DNA of 64,000 bases from Devosia marina (GTDB lineage: Bacteria; Pseudomonadota; Alphaproteobacteria; Rhizobiales; Devosiaceae): assembly GCF_009758415.1 (NCBI RefSeq), contig NZ_WQRF01000001.1, forward strand, positions 558,001 through 622,000, in the 5' to 3' direction. Below are positions 9,332 to 17,969 of the stretch, piece by piece. Every line of letters begins with the position of its first letter. Positions within the stretch are counted from its first letter, which is position 1. The notes under the pieces are model-generated. The model saw nothing but the letters and a program-made list of their open reading frames with translations. It did not search any database and was not told the origin of the DNA. Position numbers and translations under genes: made by a program.

Positions 9332-10254
9332 CCCATCAGGGCGGCCAGATACAGCATGATATTGCCCCGCACGTTCTGGCGGTAGACCCCCGCCTGGCGC
9401 AGCGCCCTGAGCCCCACTGGCGGACGGGCCTCGTGTACCTGCTTCCATCGCATCAGCGTGGATAGGGCTTGCGGCGAGAGCATATCCTCACAGGTCTCCA
9501 GAGCCGCGATGTTGGCACTGGCCCAGTCTCGGAATTGTCCACTCATCACACCGCCAAGGCGGCGGAAGGTGGCGATCACTCCGCTGTTCTTCCCCACAAT
9601 ATTGGCGGCATGCTGACGGTAGAGCAGGCTCGGCTCGGGGTCATATATGGCCGTACCACCAGCGCCGGTGACAAGCATGTAGGCCCACCAGTCATGAGTC
9701 ACAAAACTGGCGCGATGCGAACTCTCGGCCAGGAGAGCGAAAGCCTGCGGGTTAAGCATCATCGTATTGCCGCCGGCCATGCTCTGCACGAGCGCGTTTT
9801 CGAAACTCTTGGGGCGCGTGAACAGTGGCGACAGACCGATAGGTGTGCCGCGTTCGTCGACCAGACGCGTGCGCGATCCGTACAGCGCTGGTCCAGGCGC
9901 CGCCGCGTCCAGCATCGACAGGGCGCGTTCAATCTTGTGGGGCAGCCAGATGTCGTCCTGATCGGCGAAACAATAGGCAGTGTAGCTGCCCGGAGTGCGC
10001 ACAAGGAGAGAGCGGAAGTTCTCAGAAAATCCCTGGCGCGGGCCATCCTTGATGGAGATTTTGCCTTTGGTCCACCTCTGGCGCCACTGCCGCAAGATGC
10101 TCTTGGTAGCATCAGTTGACCCGTCGTCACTGACCAAGATATCGATTTCAGGGTAAGTTTGGGTATGGATCGAAGCGAGTTGTTCGTCTAGGAACTTCTC
10201 ACCGTTGTAGGTGGCCAATAGCACGGCTACCTTTGAGATTGTGACTGGGGGCAT
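9322..10254 (-). CDS. Family 2 glycosyltransferase
   Basis: This is a 310-residue GT-A enzyme. The N-terminal KVAVLLATYNGEKFLDEQL and VSDDGSTD and the later FADQDDIWLPHKIE are typical of rhamnosyltransferase-like GT2 proteins of O-antigen loci. The open frame extends 78 codons upstream into the divergent UbiA gene, but the protein family begins at the ATG at 10254. No clear Shine-Dalgarno sequence precedes that ATG. It is the first gene of the operon GT2-wzm-wzt-methyltransferases. Its start codon is one base away from that of the divergent HAD-UbiA gene. Confidence 0.88.
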   Translation of the reverse strand: MPPVTISKVAVLLATYNGEKFLDEQLASIHTQTYPEIDILVSDDGSTDATKSILRQWRQRWTKGKISIKDGPRQGFSENFRSLLVRTPGSYTAYCFADQDDIWLPHKIERALSMLDAAAPGPALYGSRTRLVDERGTPIGLSPLFTRPKSFENALVQSMAGGNTMMLNPQAFALLAESSHRASFVTHDWWAYMLVTGAGGTAIYDPEPSLLYRQHAANIVGKNSGVIATFRRLGGVMSGQFRDWASANIAALETCEDMLSPQALSTLMRWKQVHEARPPVGLRALRQAGVYRQNVRGNIMLYLAALMGWL

Positions 10255-10255
10255 T

Positions 10256-11719
10256 GTGACTGTGGCGCCTGCGTTGAATGAGGTGGCCGGTTTGCCACTT
10301 CCATTGATCGTCGATCTGGATCGGACACTTCTAAAGACCGACACGCTGATTGAACAGTTTGTACAGCTACTTTTTCGTTCGCCCATGGATGCCCTAGTGG
10401 CCCTGGCATCTATCGCTAGTGGGAAAGCGGTTTTCAAGCGACAGGTCATCGACGGCGCTCCCGTAAACGTGCAGGCACTCGCGTTCAACGAGGAATTTGT
10501 CGCGTATTTGCACGAGCAGAAGGCCCTGGGACGTGCGCTGCATCTGGTGACCGCGGCGGATCAACGGGTAGCCAATTCGATCGCGAAACATCTACCGATT
10601 TTTGACAGCGTAGTGGGCACCAATTCCGACCACAATCTCAAAGGAAATCATAAGCGTGACTATCTGCTTTCGGCATTTCCTGGGGGTTTTGTCTATGCCG
10701 GTGACAGCTCTGCCGACATTCCGATCTGGGCGGTTGCCGACGCCGCCATCATCGTGGGTGTGAGCCCCTCGACACGCCGTGCCGTTGAGGGACTGCCTTG
10801 TGAAATCGAGGCAGAGTTTGAGGGGCGAAACCGCTCCGCCAAACAATGGATGCGGCTGATGCGCGTCCACCAGTGGTCTAAGAATGTTCTGATCTTCGCC
10901 CCTTTGATTTTGGCCCACCTATATCTTGACCTTGCAGCGGTAAGGGCCGCGTTGGTGACATTCCTGGCGATGAGCCTGATGGCATCTGGTACCTACATCA
11001 TCAACGACGTCCTCGATATCGTCGCTGACCGAAATCACAAGACCAAACGCTTTCGGCCCATCGCAAGCGGTGATATTGATGCTGGTGTGGCGCTGATTGC
11101 CGCTGTTGCGCTAATCCTGACAGGCTTGGGAATCAGCATGGCTGTTTCGATGCCGGTAGCCGGGCTGTTGGTGCTGTATCTAGCCATCACGTTATCCTAT
11201 TCTGTCATACTTAAACGCTTGGTGATGGTCGACATATTTGTTCTTGCTAGTCTCTATACACTCCGCATCGTCATCGGCGTTGTCGCGCTGCCAGTGGTGA
11301 TTTCCCATTGGCTGCTAATGTTTTCTTTCTTTTTCTTTTTCTCGCTGTCGCTTGCCAAACGGCACGTGGAGATCGTGCAGGCGGCCAGGAAGTCTGACGG
11401 AGATGTGCCCATATCGGGCCGAGGTTATCGCACCGGCGATGCGCCGCTGACCCTGGCAACAGGTGTGGCGACCGAAATGGTGGCGGTGCTCATACTTAGC
11501 CTCTACATCGTCAACGATATCTACCCCGAGACCGCTTACACGCGACCAGAATGGCTCTGGGGCGTGGTGTCCATGGTCCTGATCTGGGCCTCTCGGATAT
11601 GGCTGCTGAGCCACCGCGGCGAATTAAACGATGATCCGGTGACTTTTGCACTGCGCGATCGCTCCAGCCTGATGATCGGCGCGATCGCGGCCACCGCATT
11701 CGTGGTCTCGGTAATATGA
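10256..11719 (+). CDS. HAD phosphatase / UbiA prenyltransferase fusion (DPPR synthase-like)
   Basis: This two-domain protein has about 487 residues. The N-terminal HAD domain has nucleophile motif DLDRT (D20/D22), VTAA as motif II, LKGNHKRD for the lysine and YAGDSSADIP as motif IV. The C-terminal polytopic UbiA domain has NDVLDIVADRNH (from N250) followed by KTKRFRPIASGD, close to the phosphoribosyl-decaprenyl-phosphate synthase Rv3806c and to rhizobial NoeC. Inferred role: transfer of 5-phosphoribose to polyprenyl phosphate and removal of the 5-phosphate by the HAD domain. I chose the GTG at 10256 (GGGGG before it); GTG 10262 is an alternative, while the ATG at 10211 would lie inside the divergent gene. 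It overlaps the next gene by ATGA. Confidence 0.88.
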   Translation: MTVAPALNEVAGLPLPLIVDLDRTLLKTDTLIEQFVQLLFRSPMDALVALASIASGKAVFKRQVIDGAPVNVQALAFNEEFVAYLHEQKALGRALHLVTAADQRVANSIAKHLPIFDSVVGTNSDHNLKGNHKRDYLLSAFPGGFVYAGDSSADIPIWAVADAAIIVGVSPSTRRAVEGLPCEIEAEFEGRNRSAKQWMRLMRVHQWSKNVLIFAPLILAHLYLDLAAVRAALVTFLAMSLMASGTYIINDVLDIVADRNHKTKRFRPIASGDIDAGVALIAAVALILTGLGISMAVSMPVAGLLVLYLAITLSYSVILKRLVMVDIFVLASLYTLRIVIGVVALPVVISHWLLMFSFFFFFSLSLAKRHVEIVQAARKSDGDVPISGRGYRTGDAPLTLATGVATEMVAVLILSLYIVNDIYPETAYTRPEWLWGVVSMVLIWASRIWLLSHRGELNDDPVTFALRDRSSLMIGAIAATAFVVSVI

Positions 11720-13038
11720 CCGGATATTGGACGCGCCTCGATTACAATTCCTGGGGACGCACCATATCAGTCCCGCATGAGGTCGCGTCACCACGCTTTC
11801 CCGACGAAATAGCGGGCTTGTTAAGCGACAATTCCGGCCACACCACTCTGCCGGTTGGACTGAGACGATCCTATGGGGATTCCAACCTAAATCCCAACGA
11901 GCGCCTGATTGACATGACAGGCCTCGATCGGCTGATCGAATTTGATCGCAGTACCGGTATACTGCGCTGTGAGGCTGGCATTTCCTTGCATCAGCTCAAC
12001 CAGATCCTTGTTCCCTCGGGCTGGTTCATGCCCACCACGCCGGGAACGCGCTTCGTTACGCTAGGCGGTGCCATCGCCAACGATGTTCACGGCAAGAACC
12101 ATCACAGCGCCGGCAGCATCGGCTGTGCGGTACGCGCCCTTACGCTCGCTCGAAGTGACGGGACGTTACAGCCCATTCGATCCGGCGATCCCCTTTTCTT
12201 GGCAACGCTCGGCGGCATGGGGCTAACCGGCGTTATCGTCGATGCGGAAATACAGCTTTCGCGCATCGGTAGTGCTTGGCTGGAAAACGAGCGGATCGCA
12301 TTTAGCTCGGTGGGAGATTTTTTCAAGCTTGCCCATGAGAGCACCGCATTCGAGCATACCGTGGCTTGGATCGATTGTGCGGCACAAGGCCCCAAGCTCG
12401 GACGAGGCGTGTTCCAACGGGCCAACTGGTGCAACGATGGGGAGTACGCCGCCCCGAAAAAGGGGGCAGAGCCCTCGCTCCCGCTTGATTTTCCGCAATG
12501 GGCGCTCAATCGCCATTCGATCCGCGTGTTCAACAACTTCTACAACTGGATGCAGACCCGAGGCTCGGCCGTTCGGCGCGAGCACTACCAGCCGTTCTTT
12601 TATCCCCTCGACTCCCTTCGCAACTGGAACCGGATGTACGGGGCAGCCGGCTTTTACCAATATCAATGCGTCATCCCGACGGAGGCGGCCAAGGAGGCGG
12701 TTACCCGCCTTCTACAGACCATATCGGCATCGGGGCAGGGTTCCTTTCTGGCGGTACTGAAAACGCTGGGCGGCAAGAGTTCGGGCGGTATGCTATCATT
12801 TCCGATGGAGGGCGCCACCATGGCGCTCGACTTCGCCAATCGCGGCGCCAAGACGCTCCACCTAATGGCGCAGCTTGATGTCATTGTCGCCCAGGCAGAC
12901 GGTCGACTCTATCCTGCCAAGGATGGGCGTATGCCCGCCCGGATGTTTCGGGCCGGCTATCCCCTGTGGCGCGAATTCGCCACTTTCAAAGACCCGAAAA
13001 TTCAATCCAGCTTCTGGGAGCGTGTGTCGAAGTCATGA
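11716..13038 (+). CDS. DprE1-like FAD-linked oxidase (decaprenylphosphoryl-ribose 2'-oxidase family)
   Basis: This is a 440-residue VAO/PCMH-type flavoprotein. It has DprE1 hallmarks: GLRRSYGDSNLN near the N-terminus and NDVHGKNHHSAGS for FAD binding. YPAKDGRMP contains the conserved lysine (K402, matching K418 of the mycobacterial enzyme). In mycobacteria DprE1 oxidises the 2'-OH of decaprenylphosphoryl-ribose. The segment GATMALDFA carries Ala370 where the mycobacterial protein has the benzothiazinone-reactive Cys387. It overlaps both neighbours by 4 bases (ATGA), placing it between the UbiA synthase and the SDR reductase, the pathway order. Confidence 0.88.
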   Translation: MTGYWTRLDYNSWGRTISVPHEVASPRFPDEIAGLLSDNSGHTTLPVGLRRSYGDSNLNPNERLIDMTGLDRLIEFDRSTGILRCEAGISLHQLNQILVPSGWFMPTTPGTRFVTLGGAIANDVHGKNHHSAGSIGCAVRALTLARSDGTLQPIRSGDPLFLATLGGMGLTGVIVDAEIQLSRIGSAWLENERIAFSSVGDFFKLAHESTAFEHTVAWIDCAAQGPKLGRGVFQRANWCNDGEYAAPKKGAEPSLPLDFPQWALNRHSIRVFNNFYNWMQTRGSAVRREHYQPFFYPLDSLRNWNRMYGAAGFYQYQCVIPTEAAKEAVTRLLQTISASGQGSFLAVLKTLGGKSSGGMLSFPMEGATMALDFANRGAKTLHLMAQLDVIVAQADGRLYPAKDGRMPARMFRAGYPLWREFATFKDPKIQSSFWERVSKS

Positions 13039-13787
13039 GCGCAAAGACTGTAATTATCCTTGGTGCTCTGTCCGGGATCGCTGAGGCGACCGCTCGGGTC
13101 CACGCGGCCCGCGGCGACCGGCTTGTGCTTGTCGCCCGGCATCCCGAGCGGCTCGCTGTGCTGCAGACGGATCTTGTCGCTCGCGGCGCTTCTCGCTGCG
13201 AGACCATCGTGCTCGACCTCGCCAGCGAACCGGCGCCGGATCGGCGTCTGGCGGAAATGATTGGGCAGGCTGGCGGCAATCTTGACGTGGCCTATGTGTT
13301 CTATGGCGTTCTGGGTGACCAGCATGCCGATGAGCGCGATTTGGCGGCGGCGCGATCCGCTATGCAGGTCAATTTCCTCAGTGCCGCTGTGTGGTGTCTG
13401 GCCGTCGCCAACGTCATCGAAAGTCAAAACAGTGGTGTGCTAATCGCCATCTCCTCTGTTGCCGGCGATCGTGGCCGCCAATCCAACTACATCTATGGCG
13501 CCGCCAAGGCCGGCCTTACCACTTTGGTAGAAGGGATCGCGCATCGCTTGGCCAAGGGAAAGGCACGTGCGCTAGCGATCCGGATGGGCTTCGTAGACAC
13601 ACCCATGACCGCCCATGTCGAGAAAAAAGGTGCGCTGTGGTCCAAGCCAGACGGCATAGCCCAGAAGCTGGTTGCGCTCGCTGATCGGCCCCGCGGAGTC
13701 AAGCCCTATTTGCCCTGGATTTGGCGCCCGATCATGTCGATCATCCGATTCGTCCCCCCTGCCATTTTTCACCGGACCAAGCTTTGA
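13035..13787 (+). CDS. DprE2-like short-chain dehydrogenase
   Basis: This is a 250-residue SDR with the N-terminal nucleotide motif ILGALSGIAEATA, AISSVAG strand and catalytic YxxxK (YGAAK). The C-terminal tail of about 40 residues (LPWIWRPIMSIIRFVPPAIF) is hydrophobic, as in membrane-associated DprE2 proteins. By family and position it would reduce the 2'-keto intermediate made by the upstream oxidase to polyprenyl-phosphoryl-arabinofuranose. The ATG at 13035 overlaps the upstream stop (ATGA), although the frame is open 69 bases further upstream. The gene is third in the operon. Confidence 0.85.
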   Translation: MSAKTVIILGALSGIAEATARVHAARGDRLVLVARHPERLAVLQTDLVARGASRCETIVLDLASEPAPDRRLAEMIGQAGGNLDVAYVFYGVLGDQHADERDLAAARSAMQVNFLSAAVWCLAVANVIESQNSGVLIAISSVAGDRGRQSNYIYGAAKAGLTTLVEGIAHRLAKGKARALAIRMGFVDTPMTAHVEKKGALWSKPDGIAQKLVALADRPRGVKPYLPWIWRPIMSIIRFVPPAIFHRTKL

Positions 13788-13792
13788 CCGCT

Positions 13793-14740
13793 ATGACTGA
13801 TACAACAAGGCCGCGATTGATCATCACCGGTGCCGCTGGACTAGTCGGCCAGAACCTCATCACGCGCCTCAAGGCCCGCGGCGACTACGACATCATTGCC
13901 ATCGACAAGCATCTGGCGAACGTCGCGACGCTGCGCCGGCTTCATCCCGACATCACCATCATCGAGACCGACCTGGCGCAGCGCGGCGCTTGGGAGCAGG
14001 CCTTCATGGGTGGCGGCACGCTGATCCTGAACCACGCGCAGATCGGCGCGTTGGAGGAACAGCCATTCATCGACAATAACGTCACGGCGACGCGAAACGT
14101 CCTCGAAGCCACGCGCGCCGCAGGTATCGACTATATCGTCCACATTTCGTCGTCTGTCGTGAACTCGATCGCGGTGGACTTTTACACCGAGAGCAAGAAG
14201 GCCCAGGAAAAGCTGGTCGTCGACAGCGGCATACCAGCCTGCATTCTGCGGCCAACCCTGATGTTCGGCTGGTTCGACCGCAAGCATCTCGGCTGGCTGG
14301 CGCGGTTCATGGCCAAGGTGCCGGTTTTCCCGATCCCGGGGAGCGGCAAATACATCCGGCAGCCGCTTTATGCCGGCGACTTCTGCAGTGTGATCATCTC
14401 GGCCATCCAGACGCCGCGGCCTGGCGAGGCCTACGACATTTCGGGGCGCGAAAAGCTCTACTACGTCGATCTCATCCGACAGCTGCGAACGGCGACCGGC
14501 GCAAAGACTCCGATCGTGAAAATCCCCTATAGCCTGTTCGACCTGATGCTGCGCGCCTATGCAGTCATCGACAAGAACCCGCCCTTCACGACCAAGCAGC
14601 TCGAAGCGCTCGTGACCCCGGACGAGTTCGACATAATCGACTGGCCGGGCATCTTCGGCGTGCCCGCGACCCCCCTGTTGGCAGCGCTTGAAGAAACACA
14701 CCGCCACCCCGTCTATTCGCAAATCGTTCTGGAGTTCTGA
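13793..14740 (+). CDS. NAD-dependent epimerase/dehydratase family protein
   Basis: This is a 315-residue extended-SDR protein. It has Rossmann motif TGAAGLVGQNL, the HISSSVV strand and the segment YTESKKAQEKL providing YxxxK. The C-terminal half contains YAGDFCSVI and a substrate domain like UDP-sugar epimerases. The exact reaction is not readable. Its place five bases after the DprE2-like gene and one base before a flavoprotein gene suggests it acts on the same polyprenyl-linked or nucleotide sugar, for example making or altering a pentose. The ATG at 13793 is used instead of the longer frame, which would overlap the upstream gene. Confidence 0.83.
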   Translation: MTDTTRPRLIITGAAGLVGQNLITRLKARGDYDIIAIDKHLANVATLRRLHPDITIIETDLAQRGAWEQAFMGGGTLILNHAQIGALEEQPFIDNNVTATRNVLEATRAAGIDYIVHISSSVVNSIAVDFYTESKKAQEKLVVDSGIPACILRPTLMFGWFDRKHLGWLARFMAKVPVFPIPGSGKYIRQPLYAGDFCSVIISAIQTPRPGEAYDISGREKLYYVDLIRQLRTATGAKTPIVKIPYSLFDLMLRAYAVIDKNPPFTTKQLEALVTPDEFDIIDWPGIFGVPATPLLAALEETHRHPVYSQIVLEF

Positions 14741-14741
14741 G

Positions 14742-16052
14742 ATGGCCAATCTAGCGATCGTAGGCGCCGGCGCCATGGGTCTGGCCGCGGCCTTTCATGC
14801 CCTGAAAGCCGGCCATCAGGTCACGGTCTACGAAGGCGACAAGGTGGCCGGGGGGATGGCGGCGCATTTCGACTTCGGCGGCGTGTCGATCGAGCGCTTT
14901 TATCATTTCGTATGCAAGCCCGACCAACCCCTGTTCTCGCTAATGGGCGAGCTCGGCATCGGCGACAAAATGGTGTGGCGCGAAACGTCCATGGGCTATT
15001 TTATTGACGGCAAGACCTATGGCTGGGGCGACCCGATCTCCCTACTGACGTTTCCGAAGATGGGCCTCATCGACAAGTTCCGCTACGGGCTCACCGCTTT
15101 CTGGCAGACCAAGCGGCCGAATTTCGACAGCCTCGAGCACGTCAGCGGCAAGGACTGGTTCCTCAACAGCATGGGGCGGCGGACCTACGAGCTGCTTTGG
15201 AAGCCGCTGCTGGACCTCAAGTTCTTCGAGTATGCCGACAACGTTTCGGCGGCCTGGCTGGCGACGCGCGTCAAGCGGATCGGCAATTCGCGGAAATCGC
15301 TACTCCAAGAAGAACTGGGCTACATCGAGGGTGGGTCCCAGACGCTGGTCGACGCGCTGGTGAGCAAGATTGAGGCCTTGGGTGGGACCATCCTGCTCGG
15401 CGATCCGGTGCGTGAGATCGTGTCCGAGAACGGCCGGGTCACCGGCATCGCCGCGCGCGACAGGGGCTTCACCGCCCATGACCATGTGATCTCTACCGCG
15501 CCCACCCCCTATATCCCTGAGATGGTGCCGGCGCTGCCGGAGGACTGGAAGCAGAAGTATCGCGCGATACACAATATCGGCGTGGTGTGCGTGCTGCTCA
15601 AGATCAAGAAGCCGGTGACGAAGAACTTCTGGCTCAACATCAACGATGCGCGCTTCGAGATCCCGGGAATTGTGGAATTCTCCAATTTGCGCCACCTGCC
15701 GGAAACCGTGGTCTACGTGCCGTACTACATGCCGCAGACCCACGAGAAGTTCGACAAGCCCGCAGAGTTCTTCGAGGCAGAGACCCGGTCGTACATCAAG
15801 ATGATCAACCCCGAGATTACCGATGCGGATATTGTCGACGTGAAAGTCGGACGGCTCCGGCACGCCCAGCCGATCTGCGAGCCGGGCTTTGCCGCCAAGA
15901 TCCCGCCGGTGCAAACCCCGATCGCAGGGCTGCAAATCGCGGACACCTGCTACTATTATCCTGAGGACCGGGGGATTTCGGAAAGCGTGCGGTTCGCGAA
16001 GGAGATGGTTTCTGTCCTTCCCGCCCACGCCGTCTCGCGCAGCGCGGCCTGA
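14742..16052 (+). CDS. NAD(P)/FAD-dependent oxidoreductase (amine-oxidase/protoporphyrinogen-oxidase-like fold)
   Basis: This is a 436-residue flavoprotein with an N-terminal dinucleotide-binding motif (AIVGAGAMGLAAAFHALKAG), the second FAD strand VYEGDKVAGGMA and the C-terminal GLQIADTCYYYPEDRGISES typical of the FAD_NAD-binding amine-oxidase group. It is remotely like UDP-galactopyranose mutase but lacks enough signature to call it that. Members of this family often accompany GtrA proteins and epimerases in polysaccharide loci. It begins one base after the previous stop and ends one base before GtrA, so it belongs to the six-gene operon. Reaction unknown; oxidation or ring contraction of a lipid-linked sugar is a guess. 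Confidence 0.8.
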   Translation: MANLAIVGAGAMGLAAAFHALKAGHQVTVYEGDKVAGGMAAHFDFGGVSIERFYHFVCKPDQPLFSLMGELGIGDKMVWRETSMGYFIDGKTYGWGDPISLLTFPKMGLIDKFRYGLTAFWQTKRPNFDSLEHVSGKDWFLNSMGRRTYELLWKPLLDLKFFEYADNVSAAWLATRVKRIGNSRKSLLQEELGYIEGGSQTLVDALVSKIEALGGTILLGDPVREIVSENGRVTGIAARDRGFTAHDHVISTAPTPYIPEMVPALPEDWKQKYRAIHNIGVVCVLLKIKKPVTKNFWLNINDARFEIPGIVEFSNLRHLPETVVYVPYYMPQTHEKFDKPAEFFEAETRSYIKMINPEITDADIVDVKVGRLRHAQPICEPGFAAKIPPVQTPIAGLQIADTCYYYPEDRGISESVRFAKEMVSVLPAHAVSRSAA

Positions 16053-16053
16053 C

Positions 16054-16449
16054 ATGCTATCGAACCAGTTCGTCCGCTTCCTGTTGACCGGCGGCTTCGC
16101 AGCCGCCGTCAACATCGGCTCGCGCTATCTGCTGAACTTCGTGATGCCTTTCGAGTACGCAGTGGTGATCGCGTACCTGTGCGGCATGGCGACGGCCTTC
16201 GTTTTGGCCAAGCTGTTCGTGTTCACCGCCTCGGGCCGCTCGACCGGATCGGAATTCACCCGCTTCCTGATCGTCAACCTCTTCGCACTCGGGTTGACCT
16301 GGGTCATCAGCGTCTGCCTCGCCCGCTTCGTCTTCCCCGTGATCAACTTCACCTGGAACGCTGACGACATCGCCCACATTATTGGCGTCCTCGCCCCGGC
16401 CGTGACGAGCTTTCTGGGGCACCGGTATTATTCGTTCCGGAGGGCGTGA
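16054..16449 (+). CDS. GtrA family membrane protein
   Basis: This is a 131-residue protein with four hydrophobic helices and the GtrA features FVRFLLTGGFAAAVNI at the start and FLGHRYYSF at the end. GtrA proteins are thought to move or present polyprenyl-phosphate sugars at the membrane; the mycobacterial member Rv3789 lies beside dprE1/dprE2. That parallel is strong support for reading this operon as a polyprenyl-arabinose pathway. It is the last gene of the operon. Five bases separate its stop from the stop of the convergent membrane protein gene. Confidence 0.88.
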   Translation: MLSNQFVRFLLTGGFAAAVNIGSRYLLNFVMPFEYAVVIAYLCGMATAFVLAKLFVFTASGRSTGSEFTRFLIVNLFALGLTWVISVCLARFVFPVINFTWNADDIAHIIGVLAPAVTSFLGHRYYSFRRA

Positions 16450-16454
16450 AGCGA

Positions 16455-17963
16455 CTACCCGATAGGTGGGAACAGCGCCACAGCGAACATTAGCTGAGCA
16501 CCCGCTACCGCCGCTGCCAGAGATGGCCAACGCCCGACCAGCGCCACTAAGAGGATCATACTGGCAACTATCGGAAAATAGCTTGACTGGTGCACCACAA
16601 CGCCGGACACACTAAAAATCGATACGATCCAAACAGCAAATGATAGCAAGACCGCGACCGCGAGAGGGCGCCTGCGGCCGGCAAGCGATATCAATACCGC
16701 AAATGCTGAGAGCACTCCGACCACGCCCATGGCGGGCATGAAATGATAGAACGCAGCGCTTCGGAAGGCTTCCTGCGGGCCAAGCGTAACGAAGTCGAGA
16801 GCCCCCACCGTGGCGTTACCAAACTTCTCCCACGTTCGACCGAGGAATTCAGGGAATGTCATATCGGAGTAGGCATCGCGTGTCGCCTCGAGCGCAGACC
16901 GGGAGTCCTCGACCGGTACTACGTCGGCCAAGTGCCACTTGATGAGGCGGTCGCCGGGCGGGTCGACGAATGTCTGGTAGGCGGCCCAGGTCAGATACGT
17001 AGCGACAAAACTTACAAGTGCTGCGATCGCGTACCGAACTGTCGAGATTCGCCAAGTAGCGAGAGCCGCAAGCGCAAAACCCAACAGTGTAAATATCGAT
17101 GCACCATGCGATAGAGCGGCCCCAACAGACAGAAGCCCAACGATCGCACCCGCGCGCCAGTCGTGTTTCATTGCGGGGTACGAAGGACCAAAGTGGAGTG
17201 CCCACGCCAAAAGAAGCATCGCTGCCGGCAAGAGCTTTGGCCATACGAATGTAGCATGAATTATGACTAGGGGTGACAGCGCTACAACTAGCGCGCCGCA
17301 GACGGCAGATGTCCTTACGACTCCAAAAGTGCGCAGAATTATATACGTTGTAGGAACGACCAACATCTGAAGAAGCGTCGCCACTATCTGGTATGCTGCC
17401 TCTGCCGCAAGTCCAACAGGCAACGCGAGTGCGAGGTAAAGTCCTGTCTGCAAGGGAGGGCGGTCACTGCTCAACCAGTCACCATGCATTGGGGTTGGGA
17501 TGTGTCCGGCGCGCAGGTGCTGTGCGAATTCGAAGGGAATTACGTTATCGCCAGGCAAGGGGTGGCTGAATCTGATGCGGGCGGCTTCTGTCATACCGGT
17601 CAGTCCAGTCTGACCGAAGGCCCACAGGAGTAACGCTGTTGTCGAAAGCCCCCAAAGGGCGCAGGCCAATCCTATATCCGCATCGAGAGTTGACCGTTTG
17701 CGAACGCCAGCAACCGCAGTAACCGCTAGGCCGACCCAAAACGCCCAATTGATCGGCCCAACTGCAAGCGACGTAGCAAACGCCAGCCAGAACGTCCCCA
17801 GTCCGAGCACAGTCAAACCGGCAATCAAAGTAGCGACTGAATTTATTGCGGGCACTTTTCGTGACGCGAGCCACGAAGCTGAAACCCAAGCGGCGAATAT
17901 TGTCGGAGCAACCTGAAAACAGGTGGCAATCAATAGGTTTATTACGACCGGAAGTCCATCCAT
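16455..17963 (-). CDS. Polytopic membrane protein, GT-C glycosyltransferase-like
   Basis: This is a 502-residue protein with about a dozen hydrophobic segments. A periplasmic loop around residues 140-180 contains HGDWLSSDRPPLQTG. An acidic motif followed by RPP or similar in an early loop is seen in GT-C enzymes that use polyprenyl-phosphate sugars. No closer family is recognised. It is the second gene of a two-gene operon (six bases after the upstream stop) that converges on the UbiA/DprE1 operon. I infer that it transfers the lipid-linked sugar made there onto the O-antigen or core. The coding sequence looks less GC-rich than its neighbours. Confidence 0.65.
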   Translation of the reverse strand: MDGLPVVINLLIATCFQVAPTIFAAWVSASWLASRKVPAINSVATLIAGLTVLGLGTFWLAFATSLAVGPINWAFWVGLAVTAVAGVRKRSTLDADIGLACALWGLSTTALLLWAFGQTGLTGMTEAARIRFSHPLPGDNVIPFEFAQHLRAGHIPTPMHGDWLSSDRPPLQTGLYLALALPVGLAAEAAYQIVATLLQMLVVPTTYIILRTFGVVRTSAVCGALVVALSPLVIIHATFVWPKLLPAAMLLLAWALHFGPSYPAMKHDWRAGAIVGLLSVGAALSHGASIFTLLGFALAALATWRISTVRYAIAALVSFVATYLTWAAYQTFVDPPGDRLIKWHLADVVPVEDSRSALEATRDAYSDMTFPEFLGRTWEKFGNATVGALDFVTLGPQEAFRSAAFYHFMPAMGVVGVLSAFAVLISLAGRRRPLAVAVLLSFAVWIVSIFSVSGVVVHQSSYFPIVASMILLVALVGRWPSLAAAVAGAQLMFAVALFPPIG

Positions 17964-17969
17964 CTCAAT

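Noticed and set aside
14742-16052. UDP-galactopyranose mutase (Glf)
   Set aside because: A FAD/Rossmann start is shared, but the Glf-specific signatures are not seen; left as a general NAD(P)/FAD oxidoreductase.
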